Below, one piece after another: positions 1-6,041 of a stretch of DNA of 6,409 nucleotides. Every line of letters starts with the position of its first letter. Within the stretch, counting starts at the first letter, position 1. This DNA is from Candidatus Aminicenantota bacterium (GTDB taxonomy: Bacteria > Acidobacteriota > Aminicenantia > S016-38). The stretch covers positions 1-6,409 of the forward strand of contig JAGHBF010000041.1 in the NCBI GenBank assembly GCA_021161165.1, in the 5' to 3' direction. Made by a program: the position numbers and the translations under genes. Below the pieces are notes generated by a model that saw only the letters and a list, made by a program, of their open reading frames with translations, was not told the origin of the DNA and searched no databases.

Positions 1-666
1 AACTTCAGTGGATTTTTAGTATCTGTAGTATTTCCAACGGTTTAGAGCCTACCTATAAGGGATGGAAACGAATATTTAGCAGTATGGATTGATGATGACG
101 AAAATGTTTAGAGCCTACCTATAAGGGATGGAAACCATAATTTGGAAAAAATAGAAAAGAATCTTGCCGATGTTTAGAGCCTACCTATAAGGGATGGAAA
201 CAAGGACTGTGGAAGCAAATGTTCTTAGGACAGGCAGCGTTTAGAGCCTACCTATAAGGGATGGAAACCAAACAATGTTATTTACATAGATTATTTCTTC
301 ATAAGTTTAGAGCCTACCTATAAGGGATGGAAACCAGCTTTGGATGCACTCATCTACAAGGAGCCGTCAGGTTTAGAGCCTACCTATAAGGGATGGAAAC
401 GGCAATACGAGAGGCAATAAAACGCATAGTTGCAAAAGTTTAGAGCCTACCTATAAGGGATGGAAACAGAATATTCATAGAATCAGCAGAATCACCTAAC
501 GCTGGTTTAGAGCCTACCTATAAGGGATGGAAACAACATAAATTAGCGTGGGGAGGCTCTAATTTAAGGGTTTAGAGCCTACCTATAAGGGATGGAAACA
601 CGAATTTACGGAAGCGGCATGGAGATCTGCAGAGCCGTTTAGAGCCTACCTATAAGGGATGGAATA
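1..666 (+). CRISPR. CRISPR array, leader-distal end (10 spacers in view)
   Basis: Nine identical 30-bp repeats (GTTTAGAGCC...GGATGGAAAC) lie at 40-69, 106-135, 172-201, 239-268, 305-334, 371-400, 438-467, 505-534 and 570-599. A decayed copy follows at 637-666. Bases 1-3 (AAC) match the end of one more repeat, so the array continues to the left. Spacers are 4-39, 70-105, 136-171, 202-238, 269-304, 335-370, 401-437, 468-504, 535-569 and 600-636, each 35-37 bp and all different. The degenerate last repeat marks the right side as the old, leader-distal end. The leader, and perhaps cas genes, should therefore lie off the left edge, with transcription left to right. The repeat has only a very weak internal dyad and ends ATGGAAAC, which resembles the 8-nt crRNA 5' handle common in type I-A/I-B and type III systems. 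The subtype is inference because no cas gene is visible. Confidence 0.98.
637..666 (+). repeat. Degenerate terminal CRISPR repeat
   Basis: The first 28 bases match the other repeats exactly, but the last two of the 30 differ: the end reads GGAATA where the others have GGAAAC. No spacer-sized unit or further repeat follows. Decay of the last repeat at the 3' end is the usual sign of the leader-distal terminus, and this sets the array orientation used here. Confidence 0.93.
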
Positions 667-745
667 AACTACTTTCGCCCCCGACAGGATGTCCCTTCTA
701 TCTTACTCGAATTTTTAATCTTCCTGAAATTTAACTTATTTTTCC

Positions 746-761
746 TCGACATTATTGTCGA
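746..761. promoter_or_regulatory. Perfect inverted repeat, possible operator or weak hairpin
   Basis: TCGACA-TTAT-TGTCGA is a perfect dyad with 6-bp arms and a 4-base centre. It lies 80 bp downstream of the CRISPR array and 79 bp upstream of the membrane protein start. Downstream is TTTCTCT, too broken for a good intrinsic terminator. It may be a repressor site or a weak array terminator, and the sequence does not decide between them. Confidence 0.4.
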
Positions 762-804
762 TTTCTCTAATATATCGTCAAATTTTAAGACAACTTTCTC
801 TTAG

Positions 805-833
805 GGGTCAGGTTTTTCTTTATTTGATACAAT
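805..833 (+). promoter_or_regulatory. Possible extended -10 promoter for the 4Fe-4S protein gene
   Basis: TGATACAAT (825-833) combines an extended -10 TG with TACAAT, one mismatch from TATAAT. The hexamer 17 bp upstream (GGGTCA, 805-810) is a poor -35. Transcription would start about 7 bases after the -10, at the ATG at 841, which implies a leaderless mRNA. No Shine-Dalgarno site is present in the T run at 833-840, which fits that reading. Confidence 0.4.
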
Positions 834-840
834 TTTTTTT

Positions 841-1860
841 ATGAACATAGAAAAAAGGCTCAGAAAAGCAAAAACTCAGAAGTTGAGACTTATTGTTCAG
901 TTGTTTTTTGCTTCTGCGTCTGTTGTTACAGGGTGTAAGTTTATATTATTTGTACACTCGCTGGAAAAAGGTAAATTTGTATCTCGTCCTCCGGGGGTTG
1001 AAGCATTTCTCCCTTTGAGCGGACTTGTAGGACTGAAATTCTGGGGTGTCACAGGGGTTATAAATTCAATCCATCCAGCGGCAATTTTTCTATTACTTAC
1101 TTTTATGCTTATGGGCCTTTTTTTAAAAAGGGGATTCTGTTCATGGGTGTGTCCATTCGGGTTTCTTTCAGAGTATCTATGGAAACTGGGAGAGAAGGTC
1201 TTCGGTAAAAATTTAAAACTTCCCCGGGGGTTGGACTATCCCTTAAGAAGTATTAAATACATTGTTCTGGGACTTTTTTTATGGGATATCCTTTTTAGAA
1301 TGGATGTTAATGCTCTGGCCTCATTTATATATGGGCCTTATAACCGGGCAGCAGACATAAAAATGCTTCTTTTCTTTGAAAGAATTTCAACCTTTTCCTT
1401 CTTTGTTATTCTTTCCTTTGTGCTTTTCTCCATTCCTATCAAAAACTTCTGGTGCAGGTATCTCTGTCCATACGGTGCCCTTGTTGGTTTTTTGAGCATG
1501 TTCAGTCCAATGAAGATAAAAAGGAATATTTCAACATGTATAGACTGCAAACTCTGCACGGAGGCCTGTCCTTCCAGTATAAAGGTTCATCTCGCAAAAA
1601 CAGTATATTCTGACGAATGTAATGCCTGCTTCAGGTGCGTTGATGCCTGTCCTGTACCGGATACGCTTTATATGAAGCTGGGAAAGAAAAGGGTCAGTCC
1701 CTTTGCCTATGCAGTCCTCCTTCTCGCCCTATTTTTCCTTGTTACAGGGGTTGTCAGACTTAAAGGATACTGGTATAACTCCATAACCCGGAAGGAATAT
1801 AAGTACATAATAAAACATATTGATGATCCTGAGTTCAGCCACAGGTCTGGATCGCAGTAA
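841..1860 (+). CDS. Membrane 4Fe-4S protein, NapH/YccM-like
   Basis: This 339-residue inner-membrane iron-sulfur protein probably passes electrons between the quinone pool or membrane partners and a cytoplasmic or periplasmic acceptor. Hydrophobic segments lie near residues 15-37, 75-97, 135-152, 184-200 and 286-306. Two CxxxCP motifs typical of the NapH/NosR/YccM-type membrane domain (Fer4_5) are seen: CSWVCPFG (Cys100, Cys104) and CRYLCPYG (Cys205, Cys209). Two ferredoxin-type clusters follow: Cys233/236/239/243 and Cys260/263/266/270, each CxxCxxCxxxCP. Whole-length similarity to the widespread family annotated only as '4Fe-4S binding protein' is clear to me, but the physiological partner is not known. 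No nap or nos gene is adjacent, so I do not use napH. The ATG has no Shine-Dalgarno site; it is chosen because the basic N terminus followed by the first membrane span starts there. A DUF488 gene follows after 11 bp, probably co-transcribed. Confidence 0.9.
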   Translation: MNIEKRLRKAKTQKLRLIVQLFFASASVVTGCKFILFVHSLEKGKFVSRPPGVEAFLPLSGLVGLKFWGVTGVINSIHPAAIFLLLTFMLMGLFLKRGFCSWVCPFGFLSEYLWKLGEKVFGKNLKLPRGLDYPLRSIKYIVLGLFLWDILFRMDVNALASFIYGPYNRAADIKMLLFFERISTFSFFVILSFVLFSIPIKNFWCRYLCPYGALVGFLSMFSPMKIKRNISTCIDCKLCTEACPSSIKVHLAKTVYSDECNACFRCVDACPVPDTLYMKLGKKRVSPFAYAVLLLALFFLVTGVVRLKGYWYNSITRKEYKYIIKHIDDPEFSHRSGSQ

Positions 1861-1871
1861 AATTAAGGGAT

Positions 1872-2351
1872 ATGAAAATTTACACCGTCGGTCACAGTAA
1901 TCACCCCATGGAATTTTTCCTTAATCTTTTAAGGCAGTTTAATATTCAGGTTGTTGTAGATGTCCGCTCTTATCCCTATAGTAAGTATGTTTCGCACTTT
2001 AACCGTGAAAATCTAAAGACTGTGCTTGAATCAGAGGGAATAGAATATTTATGGATGGGAGATGTACTCGGGGGAAAATTTTCTCTTGGTAAAAGAAAGG
2101 AGCTGCTCAAAGATGACGGAAAAATAGACTGGGAAAAGGTAAAGAAACAGGATTTTTTCATAAATGCCATTCATCGTTTGATTTATGTTGCCAGGGAAAA
2201 GGTAACTGCTATAATGTGTGCTGAAGAAAATCCTCTCAGGTGTCACCGTTTTTTTCTCATATCTCCTACTCTTCTGGAAATGGGAGTTGAAGTTTACCAC
2301 ATAAGGAAAAATGGAGAAGCACAGCCAGATTTCTCTTTGCGCAAAAAATAG
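1872..2351 (+). CDS. DUF488 family protein
   Basis: This 159-residue cytoplasmic protein has family hallmarks along its whole length: TVGHSN at residues 5-10, DVRSYPYSKYVSHFN at 30-44 and CAEENPLRCHR at 116-126. The invariant Cys116 and the Cys124-His125-Arg126 group are intact, and the length is close to that of other DUF488 members. The biochemical role of DUF488 is not established. The conserved Cys and Arg/His residues suggest a thiol-dependent or nucleotide-related activity, which is inference. The start is preceded by AAGGGA (1865-1870), an imperfect Shine-Dalgarno very close to the ATG. The gene starts 11 bp after the 4Fe-4S membrane protein, so the two are probably one transcription unit. 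It converges with the DUF985 gene, with 33 bp between the stop codons and no strong terminator there. Confidence 0.92.
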   Translation: MKIYTVGHSNHPMEFFLNLLRQFNIQVVVDVRSYPYSKYVSHFNRENLKTVLESEGIEYLWMGDVLGGKFSLGKRKELLKDDGKIDWEKVKKQDFFINAIHRLIYVAREKVTAIMCAEENPLRCHRFFLISPTLLEMGVEVYHIRKNGEAQPDFSLRKK

Positions 2352-2384
2352 GTTTTTCAGGAGAAACTGTATGAAATTAAAAAA

Positions 2385-2885
2385 TTAACGGGATGTAAGT
2401 TTAATTATGAGTTCCTTTCTGGATGGATACTTTTGTAGAAGTTCCTTCCTTTTCCCCAGCTCAAAATCCCTGAAGTCAAATCCCGGGGCAACTGTGGTTC
2501 CAAGAAGTGCGAATTTGCCCCCTTCCACAAGCATTCCTCCCATCCAGGTGTTTTTCGGAACAATGAGCTGAGGTGTTTGACCTGTTTTGAGGTCAGTTCC
2601 GAGTATTGCAGTTTTTGAAGAACCATCAGGAAAAAGAAGAAGCATTAGCACAGGGTCTCCGATGTAAAAGTGGAAAATTTCATCAGATTTCAGCCTGTGA
2701 AGTTCTGACCTGGTTTCGGAGGTTAGAAGATAATAAATTGCGGTTGAAAAATTCCTTTCTCCTTCGTATCTTTCAGGAAGAGCTCTGGACGGAATTGTTT
2801 CTGCTGCTCTGTAGGTTTCTCTAAAATATCCCCCTTCTATGTGAGGTTTTAAATCAAGAAGTTTTATTATGTCTTCTTTTTTCAT
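2385..2885 (-). CDS. DUF985 / Cupin_5 family protein
   Basis: This 166-residue single-domain cupin of the DUF985 (Cupin_5) family is complete. Diagnostic stretches are PHIEGGYFRETYR (residues 14-26), ERNFSTAIYYLL (43-54), ELHRLKSDEIFHFYIGDP (61-78) and TVAPGFDFRDFELG (131-144). His63, Glu69 and His72 sit where cupins usually place pocket or metal ligands. There is no signal peptide, so it should be cytoplasmic. The family's reaction is largely uncharacterised; a sugar or small-molecule binding or isomerase-like role is only suggested by the fold. The start MKKEDIIKLLDLKPH aligns with the usual family N terminus, although only a poor ribosome site precedes it (the minus strand reads TTGAAAA before ATG). 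It lies downstream of the protease gene on the same strand, but a strong terminator intervenes, so independent or attenuated expression is likely. Confidence 0.92.
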   Translation of the reverse strand: MKKEDIIKLLDLKPHIEGGYFRETYRAAETIPSRALPERYEGERNFSTAIYYLLTSETRSELHRLKSDEIFHFYIGDPVLMLLLFPDGSSKTAILGTDLKTGQTPQLIVPKNTWMGGMLVEGGKFALLGTTVAPGFDFRDFELGKRKELLQKYPSRKELIIKLTSR

Positions 2886-2900
2886 TTTTCAAGCCAATAA

Positions 2901-2930
2901 AAAAGGAGGGAGCATTTGCTCCCCCCTTTT
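2901..2930 (-). terminator. Rho-independent terminator of the S8 protease gene
   Basis: The arms AAAAGGAGGGAGC (2901-2913) and GCTCCCCCCTTTT (2918-2930) pair over 13 positions with one A-C mismatch, around the loop ATTT. Read on the minus strand, the hairpin is followed by a T-rich tract (TTTTTTATT, 2904 down to 2896), a good intrinsic terminator 20 bp past the protease stop. It ends only 15 bp before the cupin ATG. On the plus strand the hairpin is followed by TTTTAATAA, so it could also stop plus-strand readthrough. Confidence 0.88.
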
Positions 2931-2941
2931 AATAATCCAAA

Positions 2942-2947
2942 ATTATA
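2942..2947 (-). promoter_or_regulatory. Possible -10 box for the DUF985 gene
   Basis: On the minus strand this reads TATAAT, a perfect -10 hexamer, just after the protease stop. The hexamer 17 bp upstream (TCAGAT) is a poor -35. If used, RNA would start near 2935, immediately before the terminator hairpin, so the transcript would open with a structure that has to be read through. Chance occurrence in AT-rich DNA is quite possible. Confidence 0.25.
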
Positions 2948-2949
2948 TT

Positions 2950-4545
2950 CTAAAGGGAAATAGAATCTGAAGTTTCAAGGTTCATGCTGGGGTCGTATTC
3001 ATATCCTTCTTTTTGCACATTATCCACTGTAAAGGTGAAAATTCCAGAGCTTGCTTTTATTTTATCTGATTTTATAGTGGCATATCCGTTTTCGTCAGTT
3101 GTTACGCTGTCTGTATCGGAAGTTAATCCAGACCAATGGCCGGTAACCACAGCGTTTGCAACTGGTGAACCAGATTCATCAAGGATAAGGACCTTTGCTA
3201 CCCCTGTTTTAAAAGGTCCCCTGGCAGCAATGCTCATATCAATACTTGCAACGTACATTTTTGTTGGATTAGTGGTTCCACTGTAATTTAGAGCATCTAC
3301 CGGATTTACAAGTCCATATCCATAATATTTATCCCATCCTGCCTTTCCCAGATCTATTGCTGTGTCATGAAGAATCTGACGTATATTCTCCACTCCTGTA
3401 ATTCCCTTGGCAATGAGCAAAGCCACGGTGGCAGTCACATGTGGAGTTGCCATGGAAGTTCCTGTGTAGAAGTAATAACCGAAGTCAGTTGGAGTGTCTC
3501 CAAAAGTCTGCTGAAGGATTCCATCCATGTAACCGTCACCATTTCTATCCTTGCTATCACCTCCAGGAGCTACAAGTTCAAGATTCTCTCCATAATTTGA
3601 ATATCGTGCTCTTTCATCAGCAGAATTAGTTGCACCTACCGATATTACTTCGGGATAGGCGGCAGGGTATGATACTGCTCTGTAACTATCATTTCTTGAT
3701 GCAGCAACAAGAACGACTCCTTTGTTATAGGCATATTTTACTGCGTCGTGAAGGGTTTCTCCTGGATTGTAATCCCTTGGCCAGCCAAGGCTCATATTAA
3801 TTACCTGAGCTCCATGGTCGGCTGCATACTTTATTCCATCAATTAGCCAGTCCAGCTGTCCAGAACCGCTTGAGTCAAGCACTTTTACTGGCATTAAAAC
3901 AGCATTAAAAGCTATTCCAGCAACTCCTTCATTGTTATTGGTTGTTTGAGCAATGGTTCCTGCCACGTGTGTTCCGTGTCCTTCATCATCATTAGGGTGA
4001 GAATCATTGTTTACGAAGTCATACCCATTAGTAAATTTTGTTCCTGCAAGGTCAGGAGCAAGAGCATAGCTCCCATAGTCTTCATATGCAATTCCGGTGT
4101 CAACTACTGCCACTACCACATTGTTCCCTGTGGATATATCCCAGGCAGTTTCCATGTTAAGTCTCTGGAAATTCCACTGATAGGAGTAATAAGGGTCGTT
4201 GGGAATAAAGAAAGCGTAACATTTAGTGTTGAGGTCGGCAGCCTTTACGCGAGGATTTTTTCTGAGTCTTTCAAGAACTGCGTTAATATCCCTTCCAGGT
4301 GGAACCTTAAGCACGCCGTAGTTACGCGCGTGTTTCAAGAACCTTTTTACCCTGAGCCCGTAAGCTTTTGCAATGGCAGGAAGGTGAATTGAAGCCGGGG
4401 AATTCAGTTCAACTACAATTTCGTTGTTGACAACCTGAACTCCGGGTGGAACATTGAGGGGCTTAAAGCCTATTTTTTCACCGGCAAAAGCAAAACCAAA
4501 AATCAAAAAAGCAGAAATAACCCATACCAAAAATTTTTTTGACAT
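2950..4545 (-). CDS. Secreted subtilisin-like S8 serine protease with C-terminal Ig-like domain
   Basis: This 531-residue exported endopeptidase is organised as a signal peptide (1-21, ending FAFA-GEK), an N-terminal propeptide/I9-like region (about 30-105), an S8 catalytic domain (about 125-420) and a C-terminal beta-sandwich (about 427-531). The catalytic triad is Asp149 (VVDTG), His190 (GHGTHVAGT) and Ser364 (GTSMATPH). The oxyanion Asn285 is kept, but its usual preceding Gly is Arg284. DRNGDGYMDG (333-342) looks like an EF-hand/dockerin-type calcium loop. The tail has D.SGSPVANAVVTGHWSG and FTFTVDNV signatures, seen in C-terminal domains of other secreted proteases and probably used for substrate or surface binding. 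The start at 4545 is chosen because GGAGGTG (4549-4555) precedes it and a clean signal peptide begins there; the in-frame ATG at 4650 would put 35 residues ahead of the signal. The gene is divergent from the unknown secreted protein and ends at a strong terminator. Its likely role is extracellular protein degradation. Confidence 0.95.
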   Translation of the reverse strand: MSKKFLVWVISAFLIFGFAFAGEKIGFKPLNVPPGVQVVNNEIVVELNSPASIHLPAIAKAYGLRVKRFLKHARNYGVLKVPPGRDINAVLERLRKNPRVKAADLNTKCYAFFIPNDPYYSYQWNFQRLNMETAWDISTGNNVVVAVVDTGIAYEDYGSYALAPDLAGTKFTNGYDFVNNDSHPNDDEGHGTHVAGTIAQTTNNNEGVAGIAFNAVLMPVKVLDSSGSGQLDWLIDGIKYAADHGAQVINMSLGWPRDYNPGETLHDAVKYAYNKGVVLVAASRNDSYRAVSYPAAYPEVISVGATNSADERARYSNYGENLELVAPGGDSKDRNGDGYMDGILQQTFGDTPTDFGYYFYTGTSMATPHVTATVALLIAKGITGVENIRQILHDTAIDLGKAGWDKYYGYGLVNPVDALNYSGTTNPTKMYVASIDMSIAARGPFKTGVAKVLILDESGSPVANAVVTGHWSGLTSDTDSVTTDENGYATIKSDKIKASSGIFTFTVDNVQKEGYEYDPSMNLETSDSISL

Positions 4546-4548
4546 AAA

Positions 4549-4555
4549 CACCTCC
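4549..4555 (-). promoter_or_regulatory. Shine-Dalgarno site deciding the protease start
   Basis: The minus strand reads GGAGGTG, with the GGAGG core 5 bases before the ATG at 4545. It selects this start over the in-frame ATG 105 bp upstream, which also lies upstream of the predicted promoter. Confidence 0.88.
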
Positions 4556-4572
4556 AAAGAACTCATACTGTA

Positions 4573-4602
4573 AGGATATTTTAAAAGAAAATCACATGTC
4601 AA
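4573..4602 (-). promoter_or_regulatory. Sigma70-type promoter of the S8 protease gene
   Basis: On the minus strand a perfect -35 TTGACA (4602-4597) is followed after 18 bp by TATCCT (4578-4573), which matches the -10 consensus at four positions. The start of RNA would be near 4566, giving a leader of about 20 bases that contains the ribosome site. Confidence 0.6.
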
Positions 4603-4750
4603 GAATATTTGAATAAAGATTTCAACGGTCAGAAAAGTGAGCCGCTTCAAAAGGATAAATAATCATTTGTCTCAAAATTTAGTTCGTATGCAGAGTCATT
4701 TTTTTTAGTTAAATAATCAATGCAAAATATTTATAAAAATTAAATATAGA

Positions 4751-4779
4751 TTGAGTAATTTTATAAAAAATATTACAAT
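4751..4779 (+). promoter_or_regulatory. Sigma70-type promoter of the unknown secreted protein gene
   Basis: TTGAGT (4751-4756) and TACAAT (4774-4779) are separated by exactly 17 bp. The predicted RNA start is near 4786, inside or just ahead of the GGAGGGGG ribosome site (4785-4792), so the leader would be only about 11 bases. A TATAAA at 4762-4767 is an alternative -10 but lacks a good -35. Confidence 0.6.
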
Positions 4780-4796
4780 GAGAGGGAGGGGGTAAA

Positions 4797-6041
4797 ATGA
4801 AAATGCGATTTTTAAAGATTTTATTGGTTTTTTCGGGGATAATTGTAATTTTTTCTATGGCAATTTCCCGTGACCTTTCGGGAACCTTTGTCTTCAAGGG
4901 TGATTCCGATGGAGGCAAGCCGAGAGAAAATGCAGTTATAACCATAACTTTCTCAATGGGACAGGTTGTTTTGAATGCTGTGCAGCCAGGAGAGGTTGTC
5001 ACGGATACAGGAATATATAGAGTAAATAATGATAAGATTACCATTCGGTTCAATAAGATGTCCTTTGGATGTGAAAACGCCTTTTTTATGTATGATGGAA
5101 AAAATCTTTCCCTGCCCTTTAAGGTATTGAGTGACGGAGCAGGATATTCTTTCTGGGAAAAGGTGGGGAGCAGCAGTGATAAGAATGATGGTAAAAAGGG
5201 AGATAAAAAGGGAGCCGATGATGGAAAAGGCAAGAAGGGCAGTAAAGGAGGAGAGTCAGGGACGTCGTCGGGCTCCTCAAGCTCGGGTGCGAGTTCAAAG
5301 GGTTCTTCCTCTGCACCTGTTGAAACCCTTGAGGAATTGGTAGGGGACTGGGGCGGAAAGGCTGCGGGGGCAGAAGTTAGATTCCGCCGCAGAGCAAGCT
5401 TTGCTGGAGGACAAAAGTTTAATGTTATGACACTTACAACAAAGCATGCGGCAGAGTTTTTCTTTCATGTTTTCCCTGATGGCTCCATAAAAGGAGAGGG
5501 AACCATACTTTATAATCTGGAACCTGACCTCAGCGGTGTTGATGCACTTGCTGGAATGGTAAAGGGTCTTATCGGTATGATGCCCATGCCTTCAGCTTCA
5601 GGAGGTGGCGCTCTTGGGTCCGTAGCTGATAAGATGACCTCTGGTATGACATCTGTTCCCGGAGTAACCTCTCCATCCTACAGCTATAAAATGAAGGATG
5701 CTCCACAACAACGCCACTTTAAAATAAAAGGAAAAGTTTACAGAGAGGGAAATAATTGGAAAATTCATCTTGAGACAACCGGTGATTATTATCGTTCTCC
5801 CACTGCAAAATCCCCTGACAATAAACTCTGGGTGGAGTGGCAGGTGGACTATTACAGGAAGGAAAGCTCATTCCCTTGCTGGTCTCCATTTCTTCGGGGG
5901 TCTAAAGGTGATGCTGTGGTAAGAAAAGCTGCTGGAGGTTCAATATACATTGCTGAATCAGAAGTTTCGGGAAAGCACAGAAATGGGGTTCAGGTATGGC
6001 AGGAATACACCTTTTCGTGGATGGCAAGAAAGGTAAAATAG
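4797..6041 (+). CDS. Secreted two-domain protein of unknown function
   Basis: I do not recognise this 414-residue protein. A Sec signal peptide (Lys/Arg start, hydrophobic residues about 5-22) gives export. The N-terminal domain (about 25-123) is rich in alternating beta-strand patterns (VITITFSMGQVVL, DKITIRF, KNLSLPFKVL) and suggests a small beta-sandwich or barrel. A low-complexity linker (about 124-173) is first Lys/Gly/Asp, then Ser/Gly. The C-terminal domain (about 176-414) begins LEELVGDWGGKAAG and ends with beta-rich, aromatic segments such as KLWVEWQVDYYRK and VWQEYTFSWMARKVK. In its middle lies a Gly/Met/Ser-rich, possibly disordered or amphipathic insert (about 248-292). No catalytic motif, lipobox, anchor or LPXTG is seen, and Cys91 and Cys361 are the only cysteines. 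The start at 4797 follows GGAGG with 7-base spacing; ATG 4803 is a less well spaced alternative. It shares its upstream region with the divergent protease. Confidence 0.85.
   Translation: MKMRFLKILLVFSGIIVIFSMAISRDLSGTFVFKGDSDGGKPRENAVITITFSMGQVVLNAVQPGEVVTDTGIYRVNNDKITIRFNKMSFGCENAFFMYDGKNLSLPFKVLSDGAGYSFWEKVGSSSDKNDGKKGDKKGADDGKGKKGSKGGESGTSSGSSSSGASSKGSSSAPVETLEELVGDWGGKAAGAEVRFRRRASFAGGQKFNVMTLTTKHAAEFFFHVFPDGSIKGEGTILYNLEPDLSGVDALAGMVKGLIGMMPMPSASGGGALGSVADKMTSGMTSVPGVTSPSYSYKMKDAPQQRHFKIKGKVYREGNNWKIHLETTGDYYRSPTAKSPDNKLWVEWQVDYYRKESSFPCWSPFLRGSKGDAVVRKAAGGSIYIAESEVSGKHRNGVQVWQEYTFSWMARKVK

Larger units (their letters stand above)
667..840. other. Noncoding gap between CRISPR array and 4Fe-4S gene
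   Basis: This 174-bp AT-rich gap has no convincing gene. It holds a short dyad GACA-GGA-TGTC (683-693), a perfect 6-bp inverted repeat around a 4-base loop (746-761), the motif GGGGTCAGG (804-812) and a -10-like element just before the next start codon. No second CRISPR leader is recognisable. Either dyad could be an operator or a weak end for array transcription, but neither is followed by a strong T run. Confidence 0.6.

Noticed and set aside
841..1860. Naming the membrane 4Fe-4S protein napH, nosR or ccoG
   Set aside because: The cysteine motifs are shared across this superfamily, and no nap, nos or cytochrome oxidase genes are nearby to support a specific name.
2352..2384. Small hairpin GTTTTT-CAGG-AGAAAC between the convergent DUF488 and DUF985 genes as a terminator
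   Set aside because: The stem is short and AT-rich with a G-T pair and no following T run on either strand.
3946..4392. 148-codon open frame on the plus strand inside the protease gene
   Set aside because: It lies wholly antisense to the well-supported protease, its product is Cys/Val/Ile-rich with no domain pattern, and it looks like a shadow frame.
4546..4650. Upstream in-frame start (ATG at 4650) for the S8 protease
   Set aside because: It would put 35 residues before a clear signal peptide, has no ribosome site, and the predicted promoter lies downstream of it. The GGAGGTG site supports 4545.
4709..5233. 174-codon open frame on the minus strand over the unknown secreted protein
   Set aside because: It crosses the promoter and signal-peptide region of the plus-strand gene and encodes a Pro/Ser/Phe-rich product typical of antisense to Lys/Gly/Ser codons.
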